Source: Bacteroidales bacterium UBA4772
GTDB lineage: Bacteria > Bacteroidota > Bacteroidia > Bacteroidales > VadinHA17
DNA length: 64,000 nt
Reading direction: 5' to 3'
Assembly (NCBI GenBank): GCA_002403305.1
Contig: DHHM01000001.1
Location: forward strand, 169,392-233,391
The notes below the pieces were generated by a model that had not been told where the DNA came from, searched no databases, and worked only from the letters and a program-made list of their open reading frames with translations. A program made the translations under genes and the position numbers. Positions within the stretch are counted from its first letter, which is position 1; each line of letters starts with the position of its first letter. Positions 8,861 through 17,697 of this stretch are shown here, piece after piece.

Positions 8861-9990
8861 TCCAGCCTCCTGTAGAAATATTGTGTGTAGCCGGGCAGAA
8901 GCTCGGGATGAAGGATGGATACCATATCCATAAGCAGGATGTCAGGACGCACGACTGCCGTCTCCCAGTAGTCGTTGCCTCCGGCAGGAGTTATCCTTTT
9001 CCTGTTGTTCCATACCCCGCCCTCCCTGCATACTGGTAGCCGGCTGAGACGATGGTCAGCGGTGTTGATTTCGTCAAGGCTCTCCGCGGTGCCGGGATTG
9101 ATCCATATATCAGCATCAGCAGCACGCCTGAATACTGCCTCCACCGAAAAGGGAACCGAATGGGCTTCAGTCATGTCAGCGAAGAGGTACCTGCCACCGG
9201 CATCTTCGATAAGCCTCCCTGTGTATGAGTTGCCGGGTGAGACATACCATACATCCTCCCAGGGTGCACCCAGAAGCACGGCTGGTCTCTCCCCTGCACT
9301 GCTCCTCACCCTGTCCGCGAGATCGTCATATCGCCGTGACACCTCTGCAAAGATACTGTCAGCCTTCTCCCTCCTGCCTGTGAGCAGCCCGAAGAGCCTT
9401 ATCCAGCCGGCACGTGACAGCGGATGCTCTTCCAGGTAATCTGCATTGTAGATCACCTTTATCCCCAGCGAAGAGAGCTTCCCCAATTGCCCTGACGACG
9501 GGTCGGCAACGCCGTAGGCCATCACCAGGTCTGGTTTGAGTGCAATTATCAGTTCATTGTTTAGGTTGCCCTCGTATCCGACCTCGCGGACTGACCCGCG
9601 GGCCACAGCGTCAAGGATCAGAGTGTCATAAAACAACCCGGGACCGGAGATACCTGCCAGCAGGTCAGCGGCACCAAGCGCCGTGAGCATGGCAGTATGG
9701 GTGGTAGACATGCAGATCATCCTCTCAACAGGCACATATATCACCCTGCTCTCATCAAGAGTAGCCGGTATGGCCATTCCCCGGGGAAGGAGAAAGTACT
9801 CGAGCTCAGTGCCGTGCGAGTTCTGCCACGGATCCCTGATCACCACCCTGACATACTCCTCCTTCTCTTCTATTACAAGACGTGATGAGGCAGGGGGCAG
9901 CACGTTCTCCTTCTGCGCAGGAGTTTCACTGCCATGGCGGCATGAGCAGAGAATTATGGTCGCGGCGATGATGAAATACGAAACCTTCAT
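8857..9990 (-). CDS. btuF: Lipoprotein substrate-binding protein of the BtuF/FepB type
   Basis: A 377-residue protein with an N-terminal lipobox (TIILCSC, lipidated Cys near 16-18) and a periplasmic-binding fold of class III. Features include RMICMSTTHTAMLTALGAADLLAGI, the ALKPDLVMAYG segment that closes the first lobe, and the long central helix around RAGWIRLFGLLTGRREKAD. It would capture the ligand in the periplasm and deliver it to BtuC. Its ATG overlaps the stop codon of the upstream protease by one base (TAATG), so both genes are read from one message. Confidence 0.88.
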   Translation of the reverse strand: MKVSYFIIAATIILCSCRHGSETPAQKENVLPPASSRLVIEEKEEYVRVVIRDPWQNSHGTELEYFLLPRGMAIPATLDESRVIYVPVERMICMSTTHTAMLTALGAADLLAGISGPGLFYDTLILDAVARGSVREVGYEGNLNNELIIALKPDLVMAYGVADPSSGQLGKLSSLGIKVIYNADYLEEHPLSRAGWIRLFGLLTGRREKADSIFAEVSRRYDDLADRVRSSAGERPAVLLGAPWEDVWYVSPGNSYTGRLIEDAGGRYLFADMTEAHSVPFSVEAVFRRAADADIWINPGTAESLDEINTADHRLSRLPVCREGGVWNNRKRITPAGGNDYWETAVVRPDILLMDMVSILHPELLPGYTQYFYRRLE

Positions 9991-12185
9991 TACCTGGAAT
10001 CTGCCTTTATCACTGTACCGGTATGGAGAACCGAATCATTCCTGAGATTGTAATGATAAATGCCCGCGGCAAGATATGGCAGCTCAACGGGCAGAACCCC
10101 CGGAAACACATTACGGTATTCGCCGGCATAGACAACCCTGCCCGAGTTGTCCCAGAGACTTAGTGAGGTCTCCGTCACACCCCTCCCCTCCAGCTCGAAA
10201 CAGATGTCGGACGTGAACGGGTTCGGAAAGACTTTCAGCGGTGAAGACTCCTTTTCGGGATCTTCAATATGGTTCAGGATTGTGTTGTCAACCATCACAA
10301 CCTTGATACCCAGGGAAACTGGACCGGGAAATGTTGGATGCTGTGTGAATGGCATCCATGAGCTGCCGTTGTTGAACCAGGCACTGTTCCCGGAGTCGAG
10401 CGGCCAGGGGATAGAGTGTTTCACGGCGAACTGAGGCTGCGGCAGCATCATGTTGCTTCTGTAAAATACTTCATAACCGGTATAATAGGGTCCGGTGACC
10501 TTTACCGTCCGCCCGAAATCAACCTGCAGATCTGTATTGGCCTTCACCTCTGTCAACCGTATCGTCCGGGAGGCAAGCACCTGACCCGGTATGACGCCGC
10601 CGCTCCAGACGAAGAACCGGAGTGAGTCAATGGTCGAAAGATATGAAGCCGCTGCCACCTTCAGCCACACCCAGGCTATCTCTCCTGTCCCGACAAAGGG
10701 AAAATATTCCGCATACCTTCTCAGCCCGTCGGAGTTATTACCGGTTGAGCAGCCCCATCCCGGCGAGGTGTATGTCTCTGTGGTGCCCGGGTCAGAAAGA
10801 GGCATATTGTTGAGAGTGTCAGAAAGCGACAGGTTGTATGCATAGGGGTCGCGCCCCCCTGCAACGGTGGCGCCTGATGAGACGGGATCCAGCCAGGGCC
10901 TCAGATGGGAGGAGGTGATGGTCGTAATATTGAACATGCGGCTGATCTTGGCATAAAAATCATTAGTTGGTTCCGCACACGTAGCACTTCCGCCGGTAAG
11001 GGTTCCCCGTACCCTGGTGTTCTCGTCAAAGAGGGGCCCGCCTGATGAGCCGGGCTCCGTTGCTCCCAGCTCCCACCTGAGAATACGCCAGAAACTGTTC
11101 GTGGCATACCCGGAGACAGGATAAGAGGCAGTTATCGGGCTGTTGTCATCAATGGTTATCTTCATGACATCTCCCTCCGGATGATGAAGGGTAAAGGTAC
11201 TGGAGGGGACCGTGGCAGTGATATCCCATCCGGCAAGATAAGGCTTGTAAACCATCGGAGGGAACTGTTGCAACTCCACCAGGGTGAAGTCAACATCAGG
11301 ATTTGTGGCTCGCAGTATTGAACCCGTCAGGGAGTGGACTCCTGTGACATCAGGACCGTCACACCAGGAGCTGATGTAATTGAAAACATAGATCGTCTCA
11401 TCTGCCAGCGTGGGTGTGTCAATGCAGTGGTTGGCAGTGAGCACATAGGCTTTGTACTCGCTTCCGGTGTTGTTGACCATCACCCCTGTACAGAGCTCGG
11501 CGCCACCCACCAGCAGGCGGACGACCGAGCGGGATGCGGTCAGGTAATTCGAATTCGTGGAACAGTTGAGGTCCGTCTCGCAACTGCCGGACCGGCCAAA
11601 ATAGATATCCTTTGTGCCTTCAAGCTCAAAGTAACCGGCAAAGTCATGCGCCACCTGCTTAATTCCTATGGCACCGGCAGGAATTGACCTGCCGGGGAAA
11701 TGACACTCCATAACCATGGTGTCACCCGGGAGAGGCATCACCGGCATACTCATCCTGCCTGCCCCGCTTTCTGCTGTGTATGCACCCCTGACAATGCGAC
11801 GTTCACGGTCATAGATATATATATAGGCTCCCTCGGGAAGATCAAAAGGTGATAGGATGATATTGAGCGACAGGGCTCCCTTTGACGACAGAGGCATGAC
11901 CCAGACGGTCTCATTGCCCCTTCTGACGATGAAACCCGCATTCTCCGGCGTCAGTTCAACCGGCACCGGAATGGCAAACCTGTAGGGCTGATCCTTGGGC
12001 TGGTCAAGTGACCGCAGTATCTCCACCTCCAGCGGATCGACAGATATCTCATGCCAGTCAGGTATGTCGGGAAAGAGTGCACTTCCAACAGGGAATTCCA
12101 TCTGACCCTTTAGCGCAAGAGAGGAGAACAGTAACAACGCTGCTATGAATACTCTTTCCTTCAATCTGTTGTATTGTATATCCAA
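9990..12185 (-). CDS. Secreted S1-type serine endopeptidase with type IX secretion sorting domain
   Basis: A 731-residue exported protein. It has a signal peptide (1-28), a propeptide-like region to about 195, then a chymotrypsin-fold domain with visible triad: His253 (LTANHC), Asp299 (NPDVDFTLVEL), Ser381 (PGSSGGPLF). Cys pairs around 202-435 are typical of lysyl-endopeptidase-like enzymes. The last ~75 residues (from VFPNPFTSDICFELEG) form a type A T9SS C-terminal sorting domain, so the enzyme should reach the cell surface or medium. It sits inside the B12-uptake operon, 14 bp after the btuG-like gene and overlapping btuF by 1 bp. A role in releasing protein-bound corrinoids is inference. 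Confidence 0.87.
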   Translation of the reverse strand: MDIQYNRLKERVFIAALLLFSSLALKGQMEFPVGSALFPDIPDWHEISVDPLEVEILRSLDQPKDQPYRFAIPVPVELTPENAGFIVRRGNETVWVMPLSSKGALSLNIILSPFDLPEGAYIYIYDRERRIVRGAYTAESGAGRMSMPVMPLPGDTMVMECHFPGRSIPAGAIGIKQVAHDFAGYFELEGTKDIYFGRSGSCETDLNCSTNSNYLTASRSVVRLLVGGAELCTGVMVNNTGSEYKAYVLTANHCIDTPTLADETIYVFNYISSWCDGPDVTGVHSLTGSILRATNPDVDFTLVELQQFPPMVYKPYLAGWDITATVPSSTFTLHHPEGDVMKITIDDNSPITASYPVSGYATNSFWRILRWELGATEPGSSGGPLFDENTRVRGTLTGGSATCAEPTNDFYAKISRMFNITTITSSHLRPWLDPVSSGATVAGGRDPYAYNLSLSDTLNNMPLSDPGTTETYTSPGWGCSTGNNSDGLRRYAEYFPFVGTGEIAWVWLKVAAASYLSTIDSLRFFVWSGGVIPGQVLASRTIRLTEVKANTDLQVDFGRTVKVTGPYYTGYEVFYRSNMMLPQPQFAVKHSIPWPLDSGNSAWFNNGSSWMPFTQHPTFPGPVSLGIKVVMVDNTILNHIEDPEKESSPLKVFPNPFTSDICFELEGRGVTETSLSLWDNSGRVVYAGEYRNVFPGVLPVELPYLAAGIYHYNLRNDSVLHTGTVIKADSR

Positions 12186-12199
12186 AAATAGTCAAAAAC

Positions 12200-13237
12200 T
12201 CACCAATCAGTCATGAAGCGTATGAAACCGGGAATAATTCCGGCCTGCTCAATATCTTCAAGCTCCCCGCGGCTGTCGTAAATCAGCAGGTCACCCTTTT
12301 GCTGGTAATCAATCGCATCAGTCACAAAAATACGCCCACCGGCTCCTGCACCGAGGTCATAGAAGAGCCTCTCACCGGACGCTATGAAAGCCTCATCCGG
12401 CAGTGAGGTCGAGCTGACAGGCATCATTCTTACACCTTCATGAAGCCAGTATAGTGTATCACCCGAACCGTTAACGGTCAGTGATGAGGGATAGTCGGAA
12501 ACAGAACCGAACGTCATCTCAGCCTCCTTTTCATAGTTAACGGTGTTTATCCTCACTAATTTTGGAAGATCCTGCATATATCCGCCGGTGCAAAGCACCC
12601 AGAGCTTTCCGTTTTTGTCGAATACCATGCTCTCCGGCTCAGTTCCTGTCGTTACAGAGCCGGAAATCTCTTCGGTTTCAAGGTCGACCACCACGATCCG
12701 GTCACCGGCAACCCAGTTTGAGGTGAAGAGCTTTTGCCCGGAGATCAGCACTGCCTCGCTGGTGCATCCGATATCAATTTGATGCGATATCTCCATCAGG
12801 TCAAGATCTACGACGGTCAGCTCACTGGAAGCGAGAGAGGTGACATAGCCCCTACGCCCGCTGATGGCCATCTGGCGCGGCGAATTGAGTCCGGTCACGG
12901 TTCCGAGACTCTTCATGGTAAACATGTCAACCGCCTCAAGAGTACCTGAATTATTCACGATGATATACCCCGTTGTGCCGTCAGTTGCAATGAATGTGGG
13001 CACATCACCCAGGGGTCTGCTGTTCCTTGTTTTGAAGAGCTCGTTGTATATCTCTCCTGTGATCAGACTGTAAAAAGAGACCGATCCGTTGCCGGCCATG
13101 AAATTGCCCTCACTGAGAATAAAAAATCCTTCTCCCTGCGGGAAGAGAGTGGGCTCAACGTTGTTTCCCTCGCATGAGATAAACATCAGCGGTACCAGGA
13201 ATGCCAGCAACTTAATCTGATTCTTCATTTTCTTCAT
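12200..13237 (-). CDS. btuG: BtuG-like surface lipoprotein (YncE/DUF5074 beta-propeller)
   Basis: A 345-residue lipoprotein (lipobox FISC, Cys22). It is built of repeating propeller blades: GEGFFILSEGNFMAGNGSVS opens the first, and later blades carry units such as ISGRRGYVTSLASSELTVVDL. In gut Bacteroides the BtuG family is a surface lipoprotein that binds B12 very tightly and passes it to BtuB. The match in architecture, operon partner and riboswitch control supports the same role here. It starts within the last 26 bp of btuB, so the two are likely made together. Confidence 0.82.
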   Translation of the reverse strand: MKKMKNQIKLLAFLVPLMFISCEGNNVEPTLFPQGEGFFILSEGNFMAGNGSVSFYSLITGEIYNELFKTRNSRPLGDVPTFIATDGTTGYIIVNNSGTLEAVDMFTMKSLGTVTGLNSPRQMAISGRRGYVTSLASSELTVVDLDLMEISHQIDIGCTSEAVLISGQKLFTSNWVAGDRIVVVDLETEEISGSVTTGTEPESMVFDKNGKLWVLCTGGYMQDLPKLVRINTVNYEKEAEMTFGSVSDYPSSLTVNGSGDTLYWLHEGVRMMPVSSTSLPDEAFIASGERLFYDLGAGAGGRIFVTDAIDYQQKGDLLIYDSRGELEDIEQAGIIPGFIRFMTDW

Positions 13238-15206
13238 TTTTTTTGATAAAACTTATGGTCAGTCTGAGGTTGAATGTCCGGAGCGGCATCGGGTAATTGC
13301 GGACGCTTTCCAAAGAGCTGTTGAAAATATTTTTTACATCAATATCTATTCCGATTTTTGTAGCACCGGCTGGCAGCACCGCTCCCAGCCGTGCATCAGC
13401 AAGTAACGAAGGGGGAAGCCATTCGCTGTTGTCCGAGGTGGTATATCTCCTGCCCTGGCAGACTGCTGCAGCTCCTGCCCTGAGCATCTTCCAGCGCAGA
13501 TCGAGGTTAAGGTTAAAATTATTCCCGGGAACATAAATCAACTGTTTTCCCACTGCCCTGTCATTGGGTATCTCTGAAGCAGCTATCTCAGTGCGGGTGA
13601 ATGCATAATTCAGGTGAGAGGATATTACCAGCTCATTAACAGGCACTTCCGTTCCAAGCCTGCCCTCTATTCCGTAGACATTGACACTGCGTACATTCCC
13701 GGCGCTCCATATCCCTGTCACCCCGGGGATCCACTGTATCAGGTCATTGACGCGGGTAGCGTGGAGCACAAGATCAAGACTGTTTTTCAATCCTGACGAG
13801 GCTACCCTGACATATGAGTATGAGGCTTCACCTCCTGTAGCATTTTCATGTCTGAGGCTGCCGTTGCCACCGGGCACCCAGTAGAGGTCATTAAGGCACG
13901 GTAGCCTGGTGTTACGGCTTACGCTGGCTTTCAGCAGCTGCCCGCCGTCGGGAGAGAGCATTACTGTTGCACCGGCCGTAAACTCAGGTTTCAACACCAT
14001 TCCGGTGACTAGCATCTGCCGCGCCTGGAGCAGCAGTCTGACCCTCGAGCCCGGATTGAACCTGGCGATCAGGGATGTGGAGAAGATATTCCTTCTTTCT
14101 GTCTCCGCGAAGCTAAGCGATTGCGCACTCTGGTACTCATTACCTGCATTGATACCCAGCTCACTCTTCCCGTTGGGACGATATGCAAGACGGGCCCTGA
14201 GCATGATGAATGACGACCTGTTATCGCCGTTGTATTCCGGATTCTCATGATAATAGAGGTTTACGTCAGACGTACCACCGGCTGTGATTCCCGCCGAGAT
14301 CTTCTCCTTCTCCAGGGAGTAGCTGATCACACTTCGCAGAGACCTGTCGGTCTGCCGCTCACCAAAATCCTGCTGAACCGTTGTCACCGGCCCCGGTAGT
14401 TCACGCTCAGCGTTGTTGTACCACAGGTGAGCCGCAACTGTAGAGCCGCCGGTTCTGAATGCCAGGTCTGCCGTTGCGCCGCCAGAGGCAGCTGATGAGT
14501 TGGTCCTTCTCTCCTCCCTGGCTCCTTCCGCGGCGTTGCCGTTGATAAAAAGGAAATCATTCCTTGCCTTTCCTCCCCACAGGCTCAACCTTGACGAGAC
14601 AGACTCGCCGCCTGATCCCGCCACTGCGGAGGCTGCGTAATCACCGTAGCTGCCGGCACCTGCTGCAACTGAGCCATAGAAACCTGTATGAAAGAGGGGA
14701 TCAGAAGAGAGCTCCACCTTCCCTCCTATGGATCCCGAGATATCGCTGAGGTCATAGCCGCCCGGAGTGATCTTCACCGATGAAGCCGCATGGAGCGGGA
14801 TGAGCGCAAAATCGGTGTATCCGTTACCTGCAGCATTGACAGTCAGACCGTGCCATGTCACCGTGGTATGACTGCCGGGCAATCCTCTCACCGATACAGA
14901 GGCGAGACCGTGGTTTCCGTATCGTTTGACTGAAACGGGAGTGGCATACATGAGCAGTGTTGCAAGATCATTCTCATGGTGCCCGGCTATGAGGGTCCGG
15001 TCAATGGAAATAACAGTGTAGGGTGTTTGTCGCTTGGAAGCAGTGGCAGTGACAGTGACAGCAGAAATGTTTACGGTATCTTCGATGAACATATCCTGCG
15101 CCCCCGCCTCCTGCGCAACGGCAATTAACAGTGACAACAGTGCAGCCGTCATTGTATTGCGGCTCACCTTAAAGGGGACAATATAGGCAGATGACCTTTT
15201 AAACAT
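13212..15206 (-). CDS. btuB: TonB-dependent outer-membrane receptor, BtuB type
   Basis: A 664-residue receptor from ATG at 15206. A hydrophobic signal region ends near VAQEAGAQ; a TonB-box-like ISAVTVTATAS is followed by the plug domain (ASVSVRGLPGSHTTVTWHG), then a beta-barrel ending in FNLRLTISFI. The frame stays open further upstream to 15422, but that part is the cobalamin riboswitch and is not protein. An ATG at 15152, directly before a good signal peptide, is an alternative start. First gene of the B12 operon; imports cobalamin with TonB energy, taking it from the BtuG-like partner encoded next. Confidence 0.88.
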   Translation of the reverse strand: MFKRSSAYIVPFKVSRNTMTAALLSLLIAVAQEAGAQDMFIEDTVNISAVTVTATASKRQTPYTVISIDRTLIAGHHENDLATLLMYATPVSVKRYGNHGLASVSVRGLPGSHTTVTWHGLTVNAAGNGYTDFALIPLHAASSVKITPGGYDLSDISGSIGGKVELSSDPLFHTGFYGSVAAGAGSYGDYAASAVAGSGGESVSSRLSLWGGKARNDFLFINGNAAEGAREERRTNSSAASGGATADLAFRTGGSTVAAHLWYNNAERELPGPVTTVQQDFGERQTDRSLRSVISYSLEKEKISAGITAGGTSDVNLYYHENPEYNGDNRSSFIMLRARLAYRPNGKSELGINAGNEYQSAQSLSFAETERRNIFSTSLIARFNPGSRVRLLLQARQMLVTGMVLKPEFTAGATVMLSPDGGQLLKASVSRNTRLPCLNDLYWVPGGNGSLRHENATGGEASYSYVRVASSGLKNSLDLVLHATRVNDLIQWIPGVTGIWSAGNVRSVNVYGIEGRLGTEVPVNELVISSHLNYAFTRTEIAASEIPNDRAVGKQLIYVPGNNFNLNLDLRWKMLRAGAAAVCQGRRYTTSDNSEWLPPSLLADARLGAVLPAGATKIGIDIDVKNIFNSSLESVRNYPMPLRTFNLRLTISFIKKNEENEESD

Positions 15207-15242
15207 AACTTTTGTTCCCGAAAGCTCCTTAAACAGGACACG

Positions 15243-15428
15243 TTCTGGCAGGTCTTCTGACTCATCCCTACTCACCGGGCCTTCCCGTCCGCCAATTGGC
15301 GAACAGTGGCGGGAAATCCGGCTGTAATGATCCGCAAACGGCGGAACAGGCTTCACAGCAGCGGGCACTGTCCCTGGTTTAAACAGGGTTCCCTTTTCAC
15401 TGCCGGAAAAAACCGGCAGCACCAGAAT
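15243..15428 (-). promoter_or_regulatory. Cobalamin (AdoCbl-type) riboswitch
   Basis: The minus strand carries the conserved elements in order: a 5' hairpin (GCTGCCGG...CCGGCAGT) and GGGAA, then GGACAGTGCCCGCTGCTGTG, the GCCACTG segment, GGGAAGG, and the B12 box AGTCAGAAGACCTGCC (15247-15262). It ends about 41 nt before the btuB ATG. I see no U-run terminator between the B12 box and the ATG, so control of translation start is more likely than termination. In this class, bound cobalamin switches the downstream uptake genes off. Confidence 0.95.
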
Positions 15429-15432
15429 GATA

Positions 15433-15440
15433 CAAATGTA
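15433..15440 (-). promoter_or_regulatory. -7 box (TACATTTG) of the B12 operon promoter
   Basis: The minus strand reads TACATTTG, matching TAnnTTTG, directly before the 5' end of the riboswitch. It would place the transcript start near 15428. No TTTG is present at the expected -33 distance. Confidence 0.6.
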
Positions 15441-15495
15441 ATGAATTACCCGATCAGTATCCGGGGATAATTATCAACAAACGGATAAAGAGTGT

Positions 15496-17691
15496 TCATT
15501 TCATTATGAACTTCAGCTCTCCTCCCGTCATTATCTCCTCATATGTGATATAGTTACGGTCAAGTCTTTCTCCGTTCAGGAAAATTTCACTGACATTAAT
15601 TTTTAATGCCGAATTGTTTTCCGCACTGACTGTAAATATCTTTCCTCCCGGAAGTGAGATCTCCGCACGCGCGAGGAGAGGACTTCCGATGACAAATCTG
15701 CCGTCAGCGGGATTGACCGGGTAGAAACCCATTGCTGAAAAGAGATACCATGCAGACATCTGTCCGCAGTCTTCATTGCCGCAGAGACCGTCCCTGCCAT
15801 CGGTGTACATCTCTTTCATTATCCTGCGGACTGTTGTTTCAGTCCTCGCAGGGTCACCGGCCATGGAGAAGAGGTAAGAGATATGGTGTGACGGTTCATT
15901 GCCGTGAGCATACTGGCCTATCAGGCCGCTGATGTCAGGAGAGGCATTCTCTCCCCTGACCTCCTCATTCACGTTGAAAAGGCTGTCAAGGCGTTCCAGG
16001 AAAAGCTCCCTGCTGCCGAAAAGAGATATCAGTCCTTCAACGTCATGAGGCACCAGCCAGGTGTACTGCCAGCCGTTGCCCTCGGTGAAGTCTGAGCGTG
16101 TATGATGGGAATAAAGCGGATCGTACCCGGGACGCCAGCTGCCATCGCTCATCCGTCCGCGTACAAAGAGGATGGTTGTGTCGAACAGGTTGCGGTAATT
16201 TTTTGATCGCAGGAGAAACTCCCCGGCAATATCAGGATGGCCAAGATCAGCAGCCATCTGTGAGATGCACCAGTCGTCAATGGCATATTCCATGGTTTTA
16301 GCCACCGACTCATTCTCCAGCTCCGAGGGTATATAGCCATAGCTCCTGTAGTGGTCAAGGCCACGGAAATCGAGTGAGGCAGAGTGGAGGGCCGCATCAA
16401 GGGCTCTCTCATAATCAAATCCGGGCAGCTTCTTGTGTACGGCATCAGCCAGAACCGGCACGGCATGATAGCCAATCATGCAGTTTGTCTCATTGCCGGC
16501 CAGAGACCATACCGGCAGTTTGCCCTGCTGCTCCCTGATGGTAAGCATGGTATTGATAAAATCAGGTAGCAAGTCAGGTGCCGTGATGGTAAAGAGCGGA
16601 TGTGCTGCCCTGTAGGTGTCCCACAGTGAAAATACAGTATAGTTGGTGAACCCTTCAGCCGTATGTACTTCTCCGTCAGTGCCCCTGTACCTGCCGTCGG
16701 TATCGCACCACAGTGAGGGTGCGATCATGGAATGATAGAGAGCAGTGTAGAAAACCTTCATCACGGAGCTGTCTGAAGACTCTGCCCTGATGACGCTCAG
16801 TCGCTTCTGCCACGCCTGTCCTGCGGCAGCAGCAGCAGCGTTGAAGTCCCATCCTTCCGTCTCGGCATCGAGGTTGCCGGCTGCCCCTGCCTCATCCACG
16901 GCCGAGATGCCTGTCCTGACCAGCAGCTCATCTCCCTGTTTCACCTCAAAGGCAAGAAGAGCGGCGATGTTTTTTCCGCTTACCGCCGTGTCACCCGCAG
17001 GGTGACCTGCGTCAAGCATTGTGATTGAGGCCGGAGAGCGGGAGAAGAGAGAATAAAAATACTGATACTGCCTCTCAGCCCATCCCTGCGAGATACGCAT
17101 GCCTGACAGGGCTGTGCCGTCCCATCGCAGGCTGCATGCGGCTGGCCGGTCCCAGTTGATGGCAAACCCCAGGTCTACAAGAACATGCATTATCCCGTCA
17201 TCAGCAGCGGTGTACCGCTGTATGCCGCACCGCGGTGTGACAGTCAGCTCCGCGTTAACGCCGTTAGCCAGTGCCACAGCATAATAACCCGGCCGGGCCT
17301 GCTCGGCCTCATGAGAGAAGAGGCTCCTGTTGATTTTTGCCAGTGACGCCGTGCTGTCAGGCAGATCCAGGGTAAATTCATGCATCGAAGGGAGGAAAAG
17401 AATGTCACAGAGATCCCCGATGCCGGTACCGCTCAGATGAGTATGACTGAAGCCGGCTATCACCGTATCAGACCAGTGGTATCCTGAACACCATTCCCAG
17501 CCCGAGGTTCCGTTGTCAGGACTGAGCTGTACCATGCCGAAGGGGGTGGTGGCACCTGGAAAGGTGTGTCCGTGTGCCGCTGTGCCTATAAAAGGATCTA
17601 CATAGATGGTCAGATCATCCAGTGAGGGGGAGCTGCAGGCAACGGCAAGAAGGGCCGGCAATGCAGCAAGCAGTAATATTCTTTTTATCAT
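15496..17691 (-). CDS. GH92 alpha-mannosidase (exported lipoprotein)
   Basis: A 731-residue enzyme of glycoside hydrolase family 92. A lipobox (LLAVACS) gives an exported lipoprotein. The N-terminal beta-sandwich begins YVDPFIGTAAHGHTFPGATT and contains GFSHTHLSGTG; the catalytic (alpha/alpha)6 domain includes the SLWDTYRAAHPLFTI and GLCGNEDCGQMSAWYLFSAM segments characteristic of the family. GH92 enzymes are Ca-dependent inverting exo-mannosidases acting mainly on high-mannose N-glycans. It is the last gene of a three-gene unit with the transglutaminase-like lipoprotein 6 bp upstream and a LacI regulator in front. No SusC/SusD pair is nearby. Confidence 0.92.
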   Translation of the reverse strand: MIKRILLLAALPALLAVACSSPSLDDLTIYVDPFIGTAAHGHTFPGATTPFGMVQLSPDNGTSGWEWCSGYHWSDTVIAGFSHTHLSGTGIGDLCDILFLPSMHEFTLDLPDSTASLAKINRSLFSHEAEQARPGYYAVALANGVNAELTVTPRCGIQRYTAADDGIMHVLVDLGFAINWDRPAACSLRWDGTALSGMRISQGWAERQYQYFYSLFSRSPASITMLDAGHPAGDTAVSGKNIAALLAFEVKQGDELLVRTGISAVDEAGAAGNLDAETEGWDFNAAAAAAGQAWQKRLSVIRAESSDSSVMKVFYTALYHSMIAPSLWCDTDGRYRGTDGEVHTAEGFTNYTVFSLWDTYRAAHPLFTITAPDLLPDFINTMLTIREQQGKLPVWSLAGNETNCMIGYHAVPVLADAVHKKLPGFDYERALDAALHSASLDFRGLDHYRSYGYIPSELENESVAKTMEYAIDDWCISQMAADLGHPDIAGEFLLRSKNYRNLFDTTILFVRGRMSDGSWRPGYDPLYSHHTRSDFTEGNGWQYTWLVPHDVEGLISLFGSRELFLERLDSLFNVNEEVRGENASPDISGLIGQYAHGNEPSHHISYLFSMAGDPARTETTVRRIMKEMYTDGRDGLCGNEDCGQMSAWYLFSAMGFYPVNPADGRFVIGSPLLARAEISLPGGKIFTVSAENNSALKINVSEIFLNGERLDRNYITYEEIMTGGELKFIMK

Positions 17692-17697
17692 GTCAGT

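Noticed and set aside
8031..8933. Second long plus-strand open frame opposite btuC/btuF
   Set aside because: No family features; fully covered by real genes on the other strand.
15207..15422. N-terminal extension of btuB
   Set aside because: The sequence is the cobalamin riboswitch; the signal peptide begins only after it.
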